From Pseudomonadota bacterium (GTDB lineage Bacteria > Desulfobacterota > JADFVX01), in NCBI GenBank assembly GCA_015222555.1, contig JADFVM010000169.1, positions 1-33,315 on the forward strand: a stretch of DNA of 33,315 nt. The letters run 5' to 3'. The notes beneath the pieces were generated by a model, which made no database searches, had not been told where the DNA came from, and was given only the letters and a program-made list of their open reading frames with translations. The position numbers and the translations under genes were made by a program. Below, one piece after another: positions 1 through 7,161 of the stretch (its first letter is position 1; each line of letters opens with the position of its first letter).

Positions 1-194
1 ATCGCTGTTTGACAAGTAAGGGCGAATGTGATCGGGACGAGCTCTGTTCGGCCCATCCGGTCTGGAGGGAAGCTCAGACGGCGCTGGTGGAGGTCCTCGA
101 AAAATATACAGCTAAAGCGCTGGCAGAAAAGCAGAAAAAGTCAATGGAAAAATACCAAACTCCGGATAGAGAAAAGGCTGTGGAAAAAAAATGA
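1..194 (+). CDS. Rrf2-family transcriptional regulator, C-terminal fragment (5' end outside window)
   Basis: The reading frame is open from base 3 and runs to the TGA at 192-194; its true start lies before the window. The visible part has three cysteines (codons at 6-8, then C-x6-C-x5-C spacing) followed by a conserved HPVWREAQ stretch and a VLEKYT segment. That cysteine cluster and the Trp-containing helix are typical of the C-terminal half of Rrf2 proteins (IscR, NsrR, CymR relatives), where the cysteines bind an Fe-S cluster in IscR and NsrR. Three closely spaced cysteines suggest, but do not prove, a cluster-binding sensor. The tail after the helix is rich in Lys and Glu and probably disordered. 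The DNA-binding winged helix and the regulated genes are not visible. A TTG inside the frame at 9 is not taken as a start because the frame continues upstream. Confidence 0.7.
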   Translation, partial: RCLTSKGECDRDELCSAHPVWREAQTALVEVLEKYTAKALAEKQKKSMEKYQTPDREKAVEKK

Positions 195-524
195 ATCCAT
201 TTTGGTTAATGGAACATAGAAGATATTAGGGACACATCCCAATAAAAAAGGAATGGATTTATTTGCTATCAATGCCCTGGATTCCCGATCCCGTCGGGAA
301 TGATTTAAACCCTGCCCCCTCTGCGCCCCCATACCTTAAGCGGGAGGGACAGAGACTGCCAGGTACATATCCGATCTTAATCTTTTTTTTTAAAGGCGGG
401 AGAAAGAGCAGGATAAAATCACTTTTTTGAAATCACCGCTATCTCCCCCGCCCCTGCCGGTTTACTGCTTCCATTTGCACCCCGTTATCTTTCAATAAAC
501 ATCAATGCTATAATTTTAAACAGA
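195..524. other. intergenic stretch without a convincing gene
   Basis: I see no supported gene between the regulator fragment and the small membrane ORF. The region holds a GGGACAC..CCC motif near 229-241 that recurs near 5592, a small palindrome at 281-301, and an imperfect GC-rich inverted repeat (GGCGGGAG near 396 against CTCCCCCGCC near 444). None has a T-run placed as for a good terminator. Confidence 0.5.
281..301. repeat. REP/dRS3-like palindrome
   Basis: ATTCCCGA (281-288) and TCGGGAAT (294-301) are perfect inverted 8-mers around a 5-base centre. The ATTCCC..GGGAAT layout, with CTGG just before it and GA after it, resembles short dispersed repeats found in many proteobacterial genomes (dRS3 in Neisseria is the named example). 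Only one copy is visible here, so assignment to a repeat family is inference. Confidence 0.45.
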
Positions 525-611
525 TTAGACTACCATGCTGACTGCCAGTATCGCAGGGTACGCTACGATAAAACCAAGAAATAATACTATGTCGAAAGCG
601 TTGTTCTTCAT
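525..611 (-). CDS. 28-residue hydrophobic small membrane protein
   Basis: An ATG at 611-609 opens a 28-codon frame ending in TAA at 527-525. It is preceded by a near-ideal ribosome binding site: AAAGGAGGT lies 6 bases before the ATG. The peptide starts MKNNAFD and is then almost wholly hydrophobic (VLFLGFIVAY, PAILAVSMVV), enough for one membrane-spanning helix with a Pro near the middle. No homologous family is recognised. Single-helix peptides of this size are often subunits or regulators of membrane complexes (KdpF and CydX are examples of the class, not matches). It lies downstream of, and in the same direction as, the efflux operon that ends at 830, but about 220 bases of spacing and candidate promoter elements at 681-724 suggest its own transcription. 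Translation is inferred from the ribosome binding site. Confidence 0.6.
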   Translation of the reverse strand: MKNNAFDIVLFLGFIVAYPAILAVSMVV

Positions 612-680
612 GATCGTTACCTCCTTTAGTTTTTTATTCGTCACTTCTGAGGTGAGTCGAACCGGCCTTTTCGTGACCTT

Positions 681-724
681 GTTATAAGCATAATAACGAA
701 TTCAAGATTAAAGGAAGATTAAAG
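681..724 (-). promoter_or_regulatory. candidate activator-type promoter with 11-bp direct repeats
   Basis: The sequence AAGATTAAAG occurs at 704-713 and again at 715-724, a direct repeat with an 11-base period. On the minus strand a -10-like TATAAC lies at 686-681. A start near 674 would put the repeats at about -30 to -50, the usual place for OmpR/PhoB-type response regulators, which bind tandem repeats of about one helical turn. No good -35 hexamer replaces them. The target would be the small ORF at 611-525. Confidence 0.35.
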
Positions 725-829
725 AGGAAAAATATATCTTTTTACCAGGATAAACTGAAATACTTTCTAAGTTATCAAAGGAAGACCGGGACAAGGGGTA
801 TGAAAAGAGGTCTGTTTTAAGCGAAGGTA

Positions 830-2038
830 TTACTCGTACCGGAGCGCTACGATGGGGTCAAGGAGTGACGCCTTTCTTGCCGGGTAAATGCCGAAAAGCA
901 TCCCCACAAAAATTGAAAAGAAGAAGGCAAGGAGAATGGAAAAGGGGGTGATCACCGTTTCCCAGTTGCCAAATTCCGCGATGCCGTAGGCCATGGAAGC
1001 GCCGAGGATTATTCCGATTATCCCCCCGGTGACGGTAATGACGAGTGCCTCTATAAGAAACTGGAGCATAATATCCCGCCGTCTGGCCCCGACGGCCATA
1101 CGGACCCCTATCTCCCTTGTCCTCTCCGTCACAGAGACAAGCATAATATTCATCACCCCGATCCCCCCCACAAGAAGTGAGACAGCGGCAACCCCTCCGA
1201 GAAGAACGGTAAAGGTCTGTCCCGTTTCCTTCAGTGCGGAGATAAACTCCGTGTAGTCCCGGATGCTGAAGTCGGCGTCGGCCCCCGGCTGTATCCTGTG
1301 CCTGATCCTTAAGAGCTTTTCCACCGATTGTTTGACCTCTTCGATCCTGTCGATACTTTCTACCTGGATGTAGATATTCTCCACGTGATTCTGCGAAAAG
1401 AGCCGTTTCTGCGAAGTTGTCAGGGGGATGACTACCTGGTTGTCGGGATCCCGCCAAGAGGTAGCCCCCTTCGACTTCAACACACCGATCACCTGAAAGT
1501 TGGCCCCCTTTACCTTTATCTGCTTCCCGACGGCAATCCCGCCGCCGAAGAGTTCCTCCTTTACCGTCGTACCGAGAACGGCCACCTTGCGTATCAGCTT
1601 GAGATCCTTGCCGTCGATGAAACGCCCCGTCTCGACGGGGAAATTGTTCAGTTCCGAGTATTCGGGGGTAGTCCCGTTGATCGCCGTAGAGGTATTTTTA
1701 TTGGCGTACTTGACCTGGGCCATATTCTGGACGGAAGAACCGACGAGATTAATGCCGCTCACTCCGCGCCGGATCGCCTCGCCATCCTCCATTGTAAGGG
1801 TCGTCACCGTGCCTCTGTGCACATGTCCCACCCTTGCCGAGCCGGGTGATACCCTGAGCAGGTTGGTCCCGAAACGCTGGATCGACTGGGAGACCTGTTT
1901 TTTAGCCCCCTCCCCGATGGAGAGCATAGAGATAATCGCCCCCACACCGATAATAATGCCCAGCATGGTAAGAAAGGAACGCATCTTGTTGGCGCCGATC
2001 CCCCGGAAGGCGATCTTGACCGCCCGCCATAAAAGCAT
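830..2038 (-). CDS. MacB-type ABC transporter permease (FtsX/MacB fold)
   Basis: A 402-residue permease is read from ATG 2038, two bases after the stop of the ATPase gene and behind GGGAGAGG; an upstream in-frame start inside the ATPase gene is rejected. Its layout is that of the MacB/LolC/FtsX family. One N-terminal membrane helix follows the MRSFLTMLGIIIGVGAIISM signature. A periplasmic domain of roughly 200 residues comes next, then three C-terminal helices containing GGIGVMNIMLVSVTERTREI and ending in GIYPARKAS. In classical MacB the ATPase is fused to the N-terminus; here it is a separate protein, as in many macrolide/peptide/lipoprotein-type exporters. The family works by mechanotransmission: ATP hydrolysis inside moves the periplasmic adaptor and pushes substrate through a TolC-like duct. 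Substrate unknown. Last gene of the operon. Confidence 0.9.
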   Translation of the reverse strand: MLLWRAVKIAFRGIGANKMRSFLTMLGIIIGVGAIISMLSIGEGAKKQVSQSIQRFGTNLLRVSPGSARVGHVHRGTVTTLTMEDGEAIRRGVSGINLVGSSVQNMAQVKYANKNTSTAINGTTPEYSELNNFPVETGRFIDGKDLKLIRKVAVLGTTVKEELFGGGIAVGKQIKVKGANFQVIGVLKSKGATSWRDPDNQVVIPLTTSQKRLFSQNHVENIYIQVESIDRIEEVKQSVEKLLRIRHRIQPGADADFSIRDYTEFISALKETGQTFTVLLGGVAAVSLLVGGIGVMNIMLVSVTERTREIGVRMAVGARRRDIMLQFLIEALVITVTGGIIGIILGASMAYGIAEFGNWETVITPFSILLAFFFSIFVGMLFGIYPARKASLLDPIVALRYE

Positions 2039-2040
2039 TG

Positions 2041-2724
2041 TCAGGCCTCTCCCTTTAATTTGTCGCTTAGTATGGCGCCGTCGCGTATCTGTATGACGCG
2101 CCTGCACCACTGGGCAATCTCATGTTCATGGGTGACGATGATAATCGTTGTCCCCCTTTCATTCAGCGCCTCAAAGAGGGCCATAATCTCGTCGCCTGTT
2201 TTGGTGTCGAGATTCCCCGTCGGCTCGTCGGCCAGTATCACCGGAGGGGCACAGACGAGGGCGCGGGCAATGGCGACGCGCTGGCGTTCTCCACCGGAAA
2301 GCTGGGTTGGCTTGTGGGTTGCACGGTGGGCCAGGCCCACTTCCTTCAGTGCCTTCAGTGCCCGCTCCGAGGCATTTCGAAATCCTGCATAAATAAGGGG
2401 AAGTTCCACATTCTCTCTGGCCGTGTAACGGCTCAAAAGGTTGAAGGTCTGGAAGACAAAACCAATTTTCCGGTTCCTGATAGAAGCGAGTTCCACCTCG
2501 TTCATACCGGCCACATCGTCATCATCGAGGAGGTAACTGCCGCTGGTGGGGCGATCGAGACAACCGATTATATTCATGAGCGTGCTCTTGCCGCTGCCAG
2601 ACGACCCCATGATTGCAGTAAACTCGCCATTCAGGACATCAAGAGAGATCCCCTTAAGGGCCGCTACTTCCACGTCCCCCATGCTGTAGACCTTGCTTAC
2701 CTCTCTTACCCTGATGAGACTCAT
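2041..2724 (-). CDS. MacB/LolD-type ABC transporter ATP-binding protein
   Basis: This 227-residue nucleotide-binding protein powers the adjacent permease. Visible motifs are the Walker [10 protein letters not shown] (residues 40-48), Q-loop Gln near 92, the ABC signature LSGGERQR (142-149), Walker B VILADE (162-167) followed by PTGNLD, and the H-loop His in IVTHEH (199). [10 protein letters not shown] is characteristic of the LolD/MacB/FtsE branch. The length is that of a single nucleotide-binding domain, so two copies must dimerise. Its ATG (2724-2722) overlaps the TGA of the adaptor gene (2723-2721) in an ATGA, indicating translational coupling, and the permease starts two bases beyond its stop. 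Expected to sit on the inner face of the cytoplasmic membrane. Confidence 0.93.
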   Translation of the reverse strand: MSLIRVREVSKVYSMGDVEVAALKGISLDVLNGEFTAIMGSSGSGKSTLMNIIGCLDRPTSGSYLLDDDDVAGMNEVELASIRNRKIGFVFQTFNLLSRYTARENVELPLIYAGFRNASERALKALKEVGLAHRATHKPTQLSGGERQRVAIARALVCAPPVILADEPTGNLDTKTGDEIMALFEALNERGTTIIIVTHEHEIAQWCRRVIQIRDGAILSDKLKGEA

Positions 2725-3872
2725 CGTTTTCTTCCCAGCCGCCAGAATCCGCCACTCCTGCCTTTATCCTTCTTTAACTTTGAAAGTTCAATCCTGTCGC
2801 CCTCCTTCAAATCGCCGCTGATCTCTGACAGTATTCCGTCACTTTTGCCAAGGGTGACGGGTGTCCAGACAGTGCCTTCATCATCCAGGCGGTTGACACC
2901 CGTTTCATCCCCCCGAATCTTCACCGCCTCGGCAGGCACAAGGAGTACGGACTGACGCAGATCGTAGAGTATCTCCACATTGGCCGTCATCATCGGCTTG
3001 AGCATGAGGCGCTCCCTGTCAACGACCTCGACGGCGACATCGAAAACGGTAACGGTGCTTTCCACCCGCCCTTTAGGCGCGATGCGCAGCACCCGCCCTT
3101 TAAAATTTTTCTCCGGGTATGCATCGACGGTGATGGACGCCTCCTGCCCCGGCGCGATGCGGCCGATATCCGTCTCGTCCACCATGGTTCCCACGTATAG
3201 CCTGTCAAGGTCGGCCAGGGTAAAAAGAGGGGTCCCCTCCGAGGCTGAGGATAGGGTGGAGGCGATGACCTGCCCCTTTTCCACGTATTTCTTTATGATC
3301 GTTCCCGCAAGGGGCGCCCTGATCTTGGTATCTTTCAGCCTGTCCTTCGCCTCCCTGAGTGACTCACGCGTCCTGATCAGTTCCGCTTCGGCCACCTTGA
3401 CATCGCTCTTCGCACGCTCCTTGGCGATGACGGCGTCGTCCAGCTCCTGCCGGGAGATCACTCCATCGTCAAAGAGCCGTTTTTTCCGATCGAGCCGAAG
3501 TTCGGTATCCTTATGGTTTACTTTTGCCTTTTCGAGCCTTGCCTCAGACATTTTGAGATCCGCATTCGCCTGGTTGACACGTGACTGCTCCGTACCGGGG
3601 TCGAGCTTCACCACTACAGCGTTTTTTTTCAGCAGATCCCCCTCTTCAAAGGGAAAATCGATGATCTCTCCCCCCGCCTTCGACTTGACCTCCACCTCGG
3701 TGTAGGCCGTAACGACACCGGAGGCGGCCACGATAAGGTTCAGGTCTCCACGAATCACCTTGGCCGACACAACCTCCGTCTTTCCCTCCTTTACCTCGGC
3801 AGGGCGAAGCAAAAACACCGCGCCGCCTGCTCCAAGAATCAGGAAGAGCGACAAAAACAACCACTTCTTCAT
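2721..3872 (-). CDS. periplasmic adaptor protein (MacA/HlyD/RND-MFP family)
   Basis: A 383-residue membrane fusion protein bridges the ABC permease and the TolC-like channel. The N-terminus ([20 protein letters not shown]) is an uncleaved signal anchor with no lipobox Cys. It is followed by a biotinyl/lipoyl-like half ([20 protein letters not shown]), a long alpha-hairpin rich in Lys, Glu and Arg at about residues 100-180, the second lipoyl half ([20 protein letters not shown]), and beta-barrel and membrane-proximal domains. The order matches MacA. Its ATG overlaps the TGA of the upstream outer-membrane gene (ATGA, 3872-3869), and its own stop overlaps the next start, so four products of the operon are probably made in fixed proportion. 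What is exported cannot be told from the sequence. Confidence 0.9.
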   Translation of the reverse strand: MKKWLFLSLFLILGAGGAVFLLRPAEVKEGKTEVVSAKVIRGDLNLIVAASGVVTAYTEVEVKSKAGGEIIDFPFEEGDLLKKNAVVVKLDPGTEQSRVNQANADLKMSEARLEKAKVNHKDTELRLDRKKRLFDDGVISRQELDDAVIAKERAKSDVKVAEAELIRTRESLREAKDRLKDTKIRAPLAGTIIKKYVEKGQVIASTLSSASEGTPLFTLADLDRLYVGTMVDETDIGRIAPGQEASITVDAYPEKNFKGRVLRIAPKGRVESTVTVFDVAVEVVDRERLMLKPMMTANVEILYDLRQSVLLVPAEAVKIRGDETGVNRLDDEGTVWTPVTLGKSDGILSEISGDLKEGDRIELSKLKKDKGRSGGFWRLGRKR

Positions 3873-5422
3873 TTTTTTACAGCCTCCTTCATATCGCCGT
3901 CAGCGATAGCCGCAATCTCGATTTTTTCATCAATCAGGAGTGTCCCTTTCACGCGGGACAGTTCCACCAGTGATTTATTATAGTCGAGAATGGCGTTGAT
4001 TTCCTTACGTCTTGCTTCTTCCAGCTCTTCCTGGTACTGGAGCACATCGTGACTGGTTGAAAGCCCCTCCCTGAATTTGAGTTCCTCCGCCCTGAGCGCC
4101 TCTTGTGCCAGCCGGGTAGCGACCTTCGTCACCTCTATCCGTTTGCTGTTGCTCATGACCTCTCCGATGGCATTGTCTATCTCCACAATGATGTCCTGCT
4201 CAAGGCGCTTAAGGGCAAGAAGGGCCCTTCTTTTTTCGATCTCCGAGATATGCAGGTCATTTTTTGCCGCCCTGTCACCGAGAGGGTAGGTTAAGAAAAC
4301 CCCTAAAGACCATTCGGGATTACCCTCCATATTGCTGAAAGAGTTTCCCAGGCTATTGCCGAGACCGTTAAATCCGTAACTTGCCTCCAGGTCTATCTGC
4401 GGCGCCTTCTGTTTCCTGTAATACCGTATCGATAAGCCCTTCTTTTCCAGATCCAGCTTCGCCTGCTCATAATCGGGACGGCTTAAGAGTCCGTCCCTGA
4501 TACTTTCATCCAGGTCAAGGGCAACGGGGGCAACACTTGGGGAGTCGACAAGAACTAGCCGACTCTTTCTTGCAGCGTAAAGGTCGTCGAAGATCAAACG
4601 CTTCAGCCTGTTTTCCTGTTCCCCCACAATCTTGCCGGCAATAATGACCGATTCCCTTCGCGCCGCAACGCCGGCTTCCGCCTGTATCACCTCCAGCGGG
4701 GAGATCACTTCAGCCCTATACTTTTTACGATTAAGTTCCAGCAAGGACTGGGCAAGATTGAGGGATTCCTTTTTGACCTTCAGGTCCTCAACGGCAAGGA
4801 CATGCTCCCAGTAGGTCTTTTTATAGTCCGCTACCGTATCAATAATGCGCTTTTTTAATTCGCTCAGTGAAATCTCCCTGTTTTTTAGGGCGATACGGAT
4901 GTTGTAAAGGTTGGCATCACTGCCGCTGTTCTTCAGGAGAGGTTGCTTCACCCTGAGCCCGGCAAAGGCATCATGTTCCGGTTCAAAATTATTGAAACTG
5001 TTTTTGGTGCGACTGTTCTCCACTTCGAAGCCATATTCCGTACCATAACCTGTTTTTGCCGAAATACCTGTACTCAAAGTATAATTTTCGGATTCAGCGG
5101 CATCCCGTCCACCGGAAGAAAGAGAGGCACGGGAATTGAGCGGGGTATGAGACTCCAGCCGTGTGACAGAGGCCGAAAAGGAGGGGTCAAGATCTGCCTT
5201 TGCCTTTTCTAACCTGGCGGACTCGATAGAAGGCCCGGACCTTTCAATGCTGATATCGAGGTTATTCTTAAGCAGCAGCACCTTGCCCTCTTCCATGGTC
5301 AGATAAAGGGCATTGTCATTCTGGACAGAATCAGACTGGCTGAATTCTTCAGCAATAATAAGGGAAGGAATAAAAAAAAGAGAGGACAGAAAAAGAAACA
5401 CCTTCATAGGGGGGGATATCAT
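3869..5422 (-). CDS. TolC-family outer membrane efflux protein
   Basis: A 517-residue outer-membrane channel is the first gene of the export operon. A signal peptide (MKVFLFLSSLFFIPSLIIAEE) is followed by two homologous OEP halves. Each is dominated by long coiled-coil helices (LSELKKRIIDTVADYKKTYW and RLAQEALRAEELKFREGLST), with short beta segments, as in TolC and related three-fold duct proteins. ATG 5422 is chosen because AGGAGAAGAGG lies just before it; a second ATG five codons later has no ribosome binding site. About 140 bases upstream carry AT-rich promoter-like sequence and a pair of direct repeats. The gene order channel-adaptor-ATPase-permease indicates a self-contained MacAB-TolC-type tripartite exporter with a dedicated channel. 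Confidence 0.9.
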   Translation of the reverse strand: MISPPMKVFLFLSSLFFIPSLIIAEEFSQSDSVQNDNALYLTMEEGKVLLLKNNLDISIERSGPSIESARLEKAKADLDPSFSASVTRLESHTPLNSRASLSSGGRDAAESENYTLSTGISAKTGYGTEYGFEVENSRTKNSFNNFEPEHDAFAGLRVKQPLLKNSGSDANLYNIRIALKNREISLSELKKRIIDTVADYKKTYWEHVLAVEDLKVKKESLNLAQSLLELNRKKYRAEVISPLEVIQAEAGVAARRESVIIAGKIVGEQENRLKRLIFDDLYAARKSRLVLVDSPSVAPVALDLDESIRDGLLSRPDYEQAKLDLEKKGLSIRYYRKQKAPQIDLEASYGFNGLGNSLGNSFSNMEGNPEWSLGVFLTYPLGDRAAKNDLHISEIEKRRALLALKRLEQDIIVEIDNAIGEVMSNSKRIEVTKVATRLAQEALRAEELKFREGLSTSHDVLQYQEELEEARRKEINAILDYNKSLVELSRVKGTLLIDEKIEIAAIADGDMKEAVKK

Positions 5423-5509
5423 AACCTCTTCTCCTGTTCAACTTATGATCCAGTATCAAGAGTACTCGATTTCATCTAAAAAAGTAACTTATATGATATT
5501 TTATATCTG

Positions 5510-5528
5510 ATCAAATAGCATCAAATAG
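5510..5528. promoter_or_regulatory. direct repeat upstream of the efflux operon
   Basis: ATCAAATAG occurs at 5510-5518 and 5520-5528 (10-base period), about 90-105 bases before the TolC-like start on the minus strand. Next to it, on the tolC side, is an AT-rich stretch containing TATAAAAT and the palindrome GATAT-AAA-ATATC (minus strand). A tandem regulator site and promoter are plausible; I cannot assign the regulator. Confidence 0.35.
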
Positions 5529-5672
5529 TGACGACGACTGTTTTACTGTCCTTTCCGCCTTTAGGGGGGTAACACTGGGGGAAAACCAGGGACACTGCCC
5601 CTATTTATGTGAATAAAATGAAGTAATCAAAAAAGTTCCCGGTAAAATCCCCAAAAAACATTTGACTCTCAC

Positions 5673-5860
5673 ATAAATCCAGCCTGTAAACATTGTCGCC
5701 TCCATGGCACCCACGGTTGTTGAAGGCTGGAAAGCCATTCCTTCAAGGCAATACGATTAGCCGGGATAGTCCCTTCAGCAACAATTTATCCGGACGCTGT
5801 TTTGATACAACTGGAAATTATTTTCTTGTAAATGTCCAGGCCGATGTAATACATTTTCAT
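5673..5860 (-). pseudogene. IS110-family transposase, N-terminal remnant
   Basis: Reading leftward from ATG 5860 or 5854, the translation begins MYYIGLDIYKK, close to the RuvC-like DEDD start of IS110-family transposases (usually YIGLDVHKKTIS). It continues through an in-frame TAA to IVAEGTIPANRIALKEW and LSSLQQPWV, then needs a frame change to read AMEATMFTGWIY, the next conserved block of the family. The homology stops at about 5673, so only the first 60 or so of over 300 codons survive, with one nonsense codon and one frameshift. The protein is certainly not functional. It shows past transposition between the efflux operon and the cytochrome gene. Family assignment is from remembered motifs. 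Confidence 0.75.
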
Positions 5861-5989
5861 TTGGTTAAATTCTGGGCGAGGATATCTCGGCCCGGCTGCT
5901 ATTAAAGCATATTTACCATCGGTAGGCGTCCCTTTGCCCGTTACCTATACATTCTAACAGCTGAGCCCATTAACCTCTTGACACCCTGA

Positions 5990-6018
5990 TTGACAAACCG
6001 GAATCTCCAGACTAGAAT
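5990..6018 (+). promoter_or_regulatory. sigma70-type promoter for the diheme cytochrome gene
   Basis: TTGACA (5990-5995), a 17-base spacer and TAGAAT (6013-6018) match the sigma70 consensus at 11 of 12 positions. A second TTGACA at 5978-5983 lies 12 bases upstream. The expected start near 6025 gives a leader of about 30 bases containing the AAGGAG ribosome binding site for the gene at 6057. Confidence 0.75.
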
Positions 6019-6056
6019 ACAATACATGGAAGCCTATCCTTAAGGAGAAAAAACTC

Positions 6057-6800
6057 ATGAAAAAAATACCATTTTTGTTGTTGGCAATCTCTTATGTCGT
6101 GATCTTTTCCGTCGAAGTGAGAGCCGAAAAGATCACAACCTCGACCGGCTTCAAATACCAGATGCATCAAATATTCGATAGTTACAATCACGTAATGATA
6201 AGTATAAACCTGGAAAAACTGGATATTGCAGACCTCCATCTCGAGGACATGCTGGAAGCTATAAATAACGCGAAAGAGCTTGCCCCGGAAAAAGAGCATG
6301 GGCGCATCCTTGATACCTTCGGTAAGCTTCAGAAGGTAATTGCGGAACTGAGAGCTGCAATGAAGCGCGGCGACCGGCTGACAACCAAGATCTATTCAAT
6401 GGACATGTTTAACGGTTGTATTTACTGCCACAAAAAGTCAAACCTCGATTATCTTTTCAAAACGACGAGGCGCACGACACTTTTCGGGGAGTACATGCAT
6501 AAGGTTTCGGAACATCTGGATCTGGCAAGAATCGAAATAGAAAATGAAAGCGAAGATGAGAGAGTCAAAAAGCATATAAAGCTTATGGCATATTATCTCG
6601 ATCTTCTGAAACCGACTTTTCCGGAAGAGGGCCCATCAGGCATTATCCTGGATAAAAAGGACTTCAGTGAGCGCATCGGTAAGGTCAGGAAAGGACTGGA
6701 CAGGTATGTCACCGGGGAAAAGTTGCCCGACCTTGAGAGTGCGAGGACTTCGCTGAACGCTCTTTGCGTGGCCTGCCACGAGCCGGAGCGCATAAAGTAA
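6057..6800 (+). CDS. periplasmic diheme c-type cytochrome, internally duplicated, cytochrome c'-like
   Basis: A 247-residue exported protein with a signal peptide (MKKIPFLLLAISYVVIFSV, cleavage near VRA-EK) and two CxxCH haem attachment sites, CIYCH (121-125) and CVACH (237-241). Each site ends a helical stretch of about 100 residues: residues 35-125 and 145-241 have the same pattern of amphipathic helices followed by CxxCH. The protein therefore looks like a tandem duplication of a four-helix unit with a C-terminal haem, the architecture of cytochrome c' and related c-type cytochromes. Likely role: periplasmic electron transfer or small-ligand binding; the exact partner is not visible. AAGGAG stands 9 bases before the ATG, and a near-consensus promoter precedes it. 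It appears to be a single-gene unit. The duplication is seen; the cytochrome c' fold is inferred. Confidence 0.8.
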   Translation: MKKIPFLLLAISYVVIFSVEVRAEKITTSTGFKYQMHQIFDSYNHVMISINLEKLDIADLHLEDMLEAINNAKELAPEKEHGRILDTFGKLQKVIAELRAAMKRGDRLTTKIYSMDMFNGCIYCHKKSNLDYLFKTTRRTTLFGEYMHKVSEHLDLARIEIENESEDERVKKHIKLMAYYLDLLKPTFPEEGPSGIILDKKDFSERIGKVRKGLDRYVTGEKLPDLESARTSLNALCVACHEPERIK

Positions 6801-7088
6801 GAGAAAATAAACAAGAGAGAAAAGTGCCCCCTGAAAAAAATCATTTGAGCTAGTACAATAGCGACTATTTTTTCTATTTTTGAAAGAGATGGAAAGACTG
6901 TCCTGGCCTGCTCCGGATTTCAGCCCTCCAAGGGTAAACTTGAACAGCAACTATTTAAAGCCGCCCCCCCAACCATAATTCCCTCGCCGGCACAGTGGTG
7001 AGAGAAACCACATTTTCCTTGCCCCTGCCCGATGAAAACAGTATCCTTTCGGATTCCAAGCCCAGAGGGACTGGATAAGTACCTTCAC

Positions 7089-7127
7089 GAAATTATTTTA
7101 TGCCAGAAAAACGCATAAAATAATTTC
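7089..7127. promoter_or_regulatory. perfect 15-bp inverted repeat upstream of the RdgC-like gene
   Basis: GAAATTATTTTATGC (7089-7103) and GCATAAAATAATTTC (7113-7127) are exact reverse complements separated by 9 bases, ending 34 bases before the ATG at 7162. No T-run follows, so it is not an ordinary terminator. It could be an operator or a 5' untranslated hairpin. The rest of the 361-base gap (6801-7161) shows no supported gene; a weak AATAG-CGA-CTATTTTTT stem at about 6856-6873 might end the cytochrome transcript. Confidence 0.6.
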
Positions 7128-7161
7128 TAAGGTTCTAAATCGACTTCAAAGGAGAAACAAA

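Noticed and set aside
645-670. Possible tRNA T-loop (GGTTCGACTC on the minus strand)
   Set aside because: The flanking bases do not form a T-stem, and no acceptor, D or anticodon arms can be found around it.
858-1457. Long ORFs antisense or in other frames within the efflux, receptor and kinase genes
   Set aside because: They lie wholly inside well-supported genes, lack ribosome binding sites, and their translations show no family motifs; they are shadows of GC bias.
5693-5905. Forward-strand ORF of 70 codons
   Set aside because: The opposite strand carries recognisable IS110 transposase remnants, so this frame is a shadow of a dead gene.
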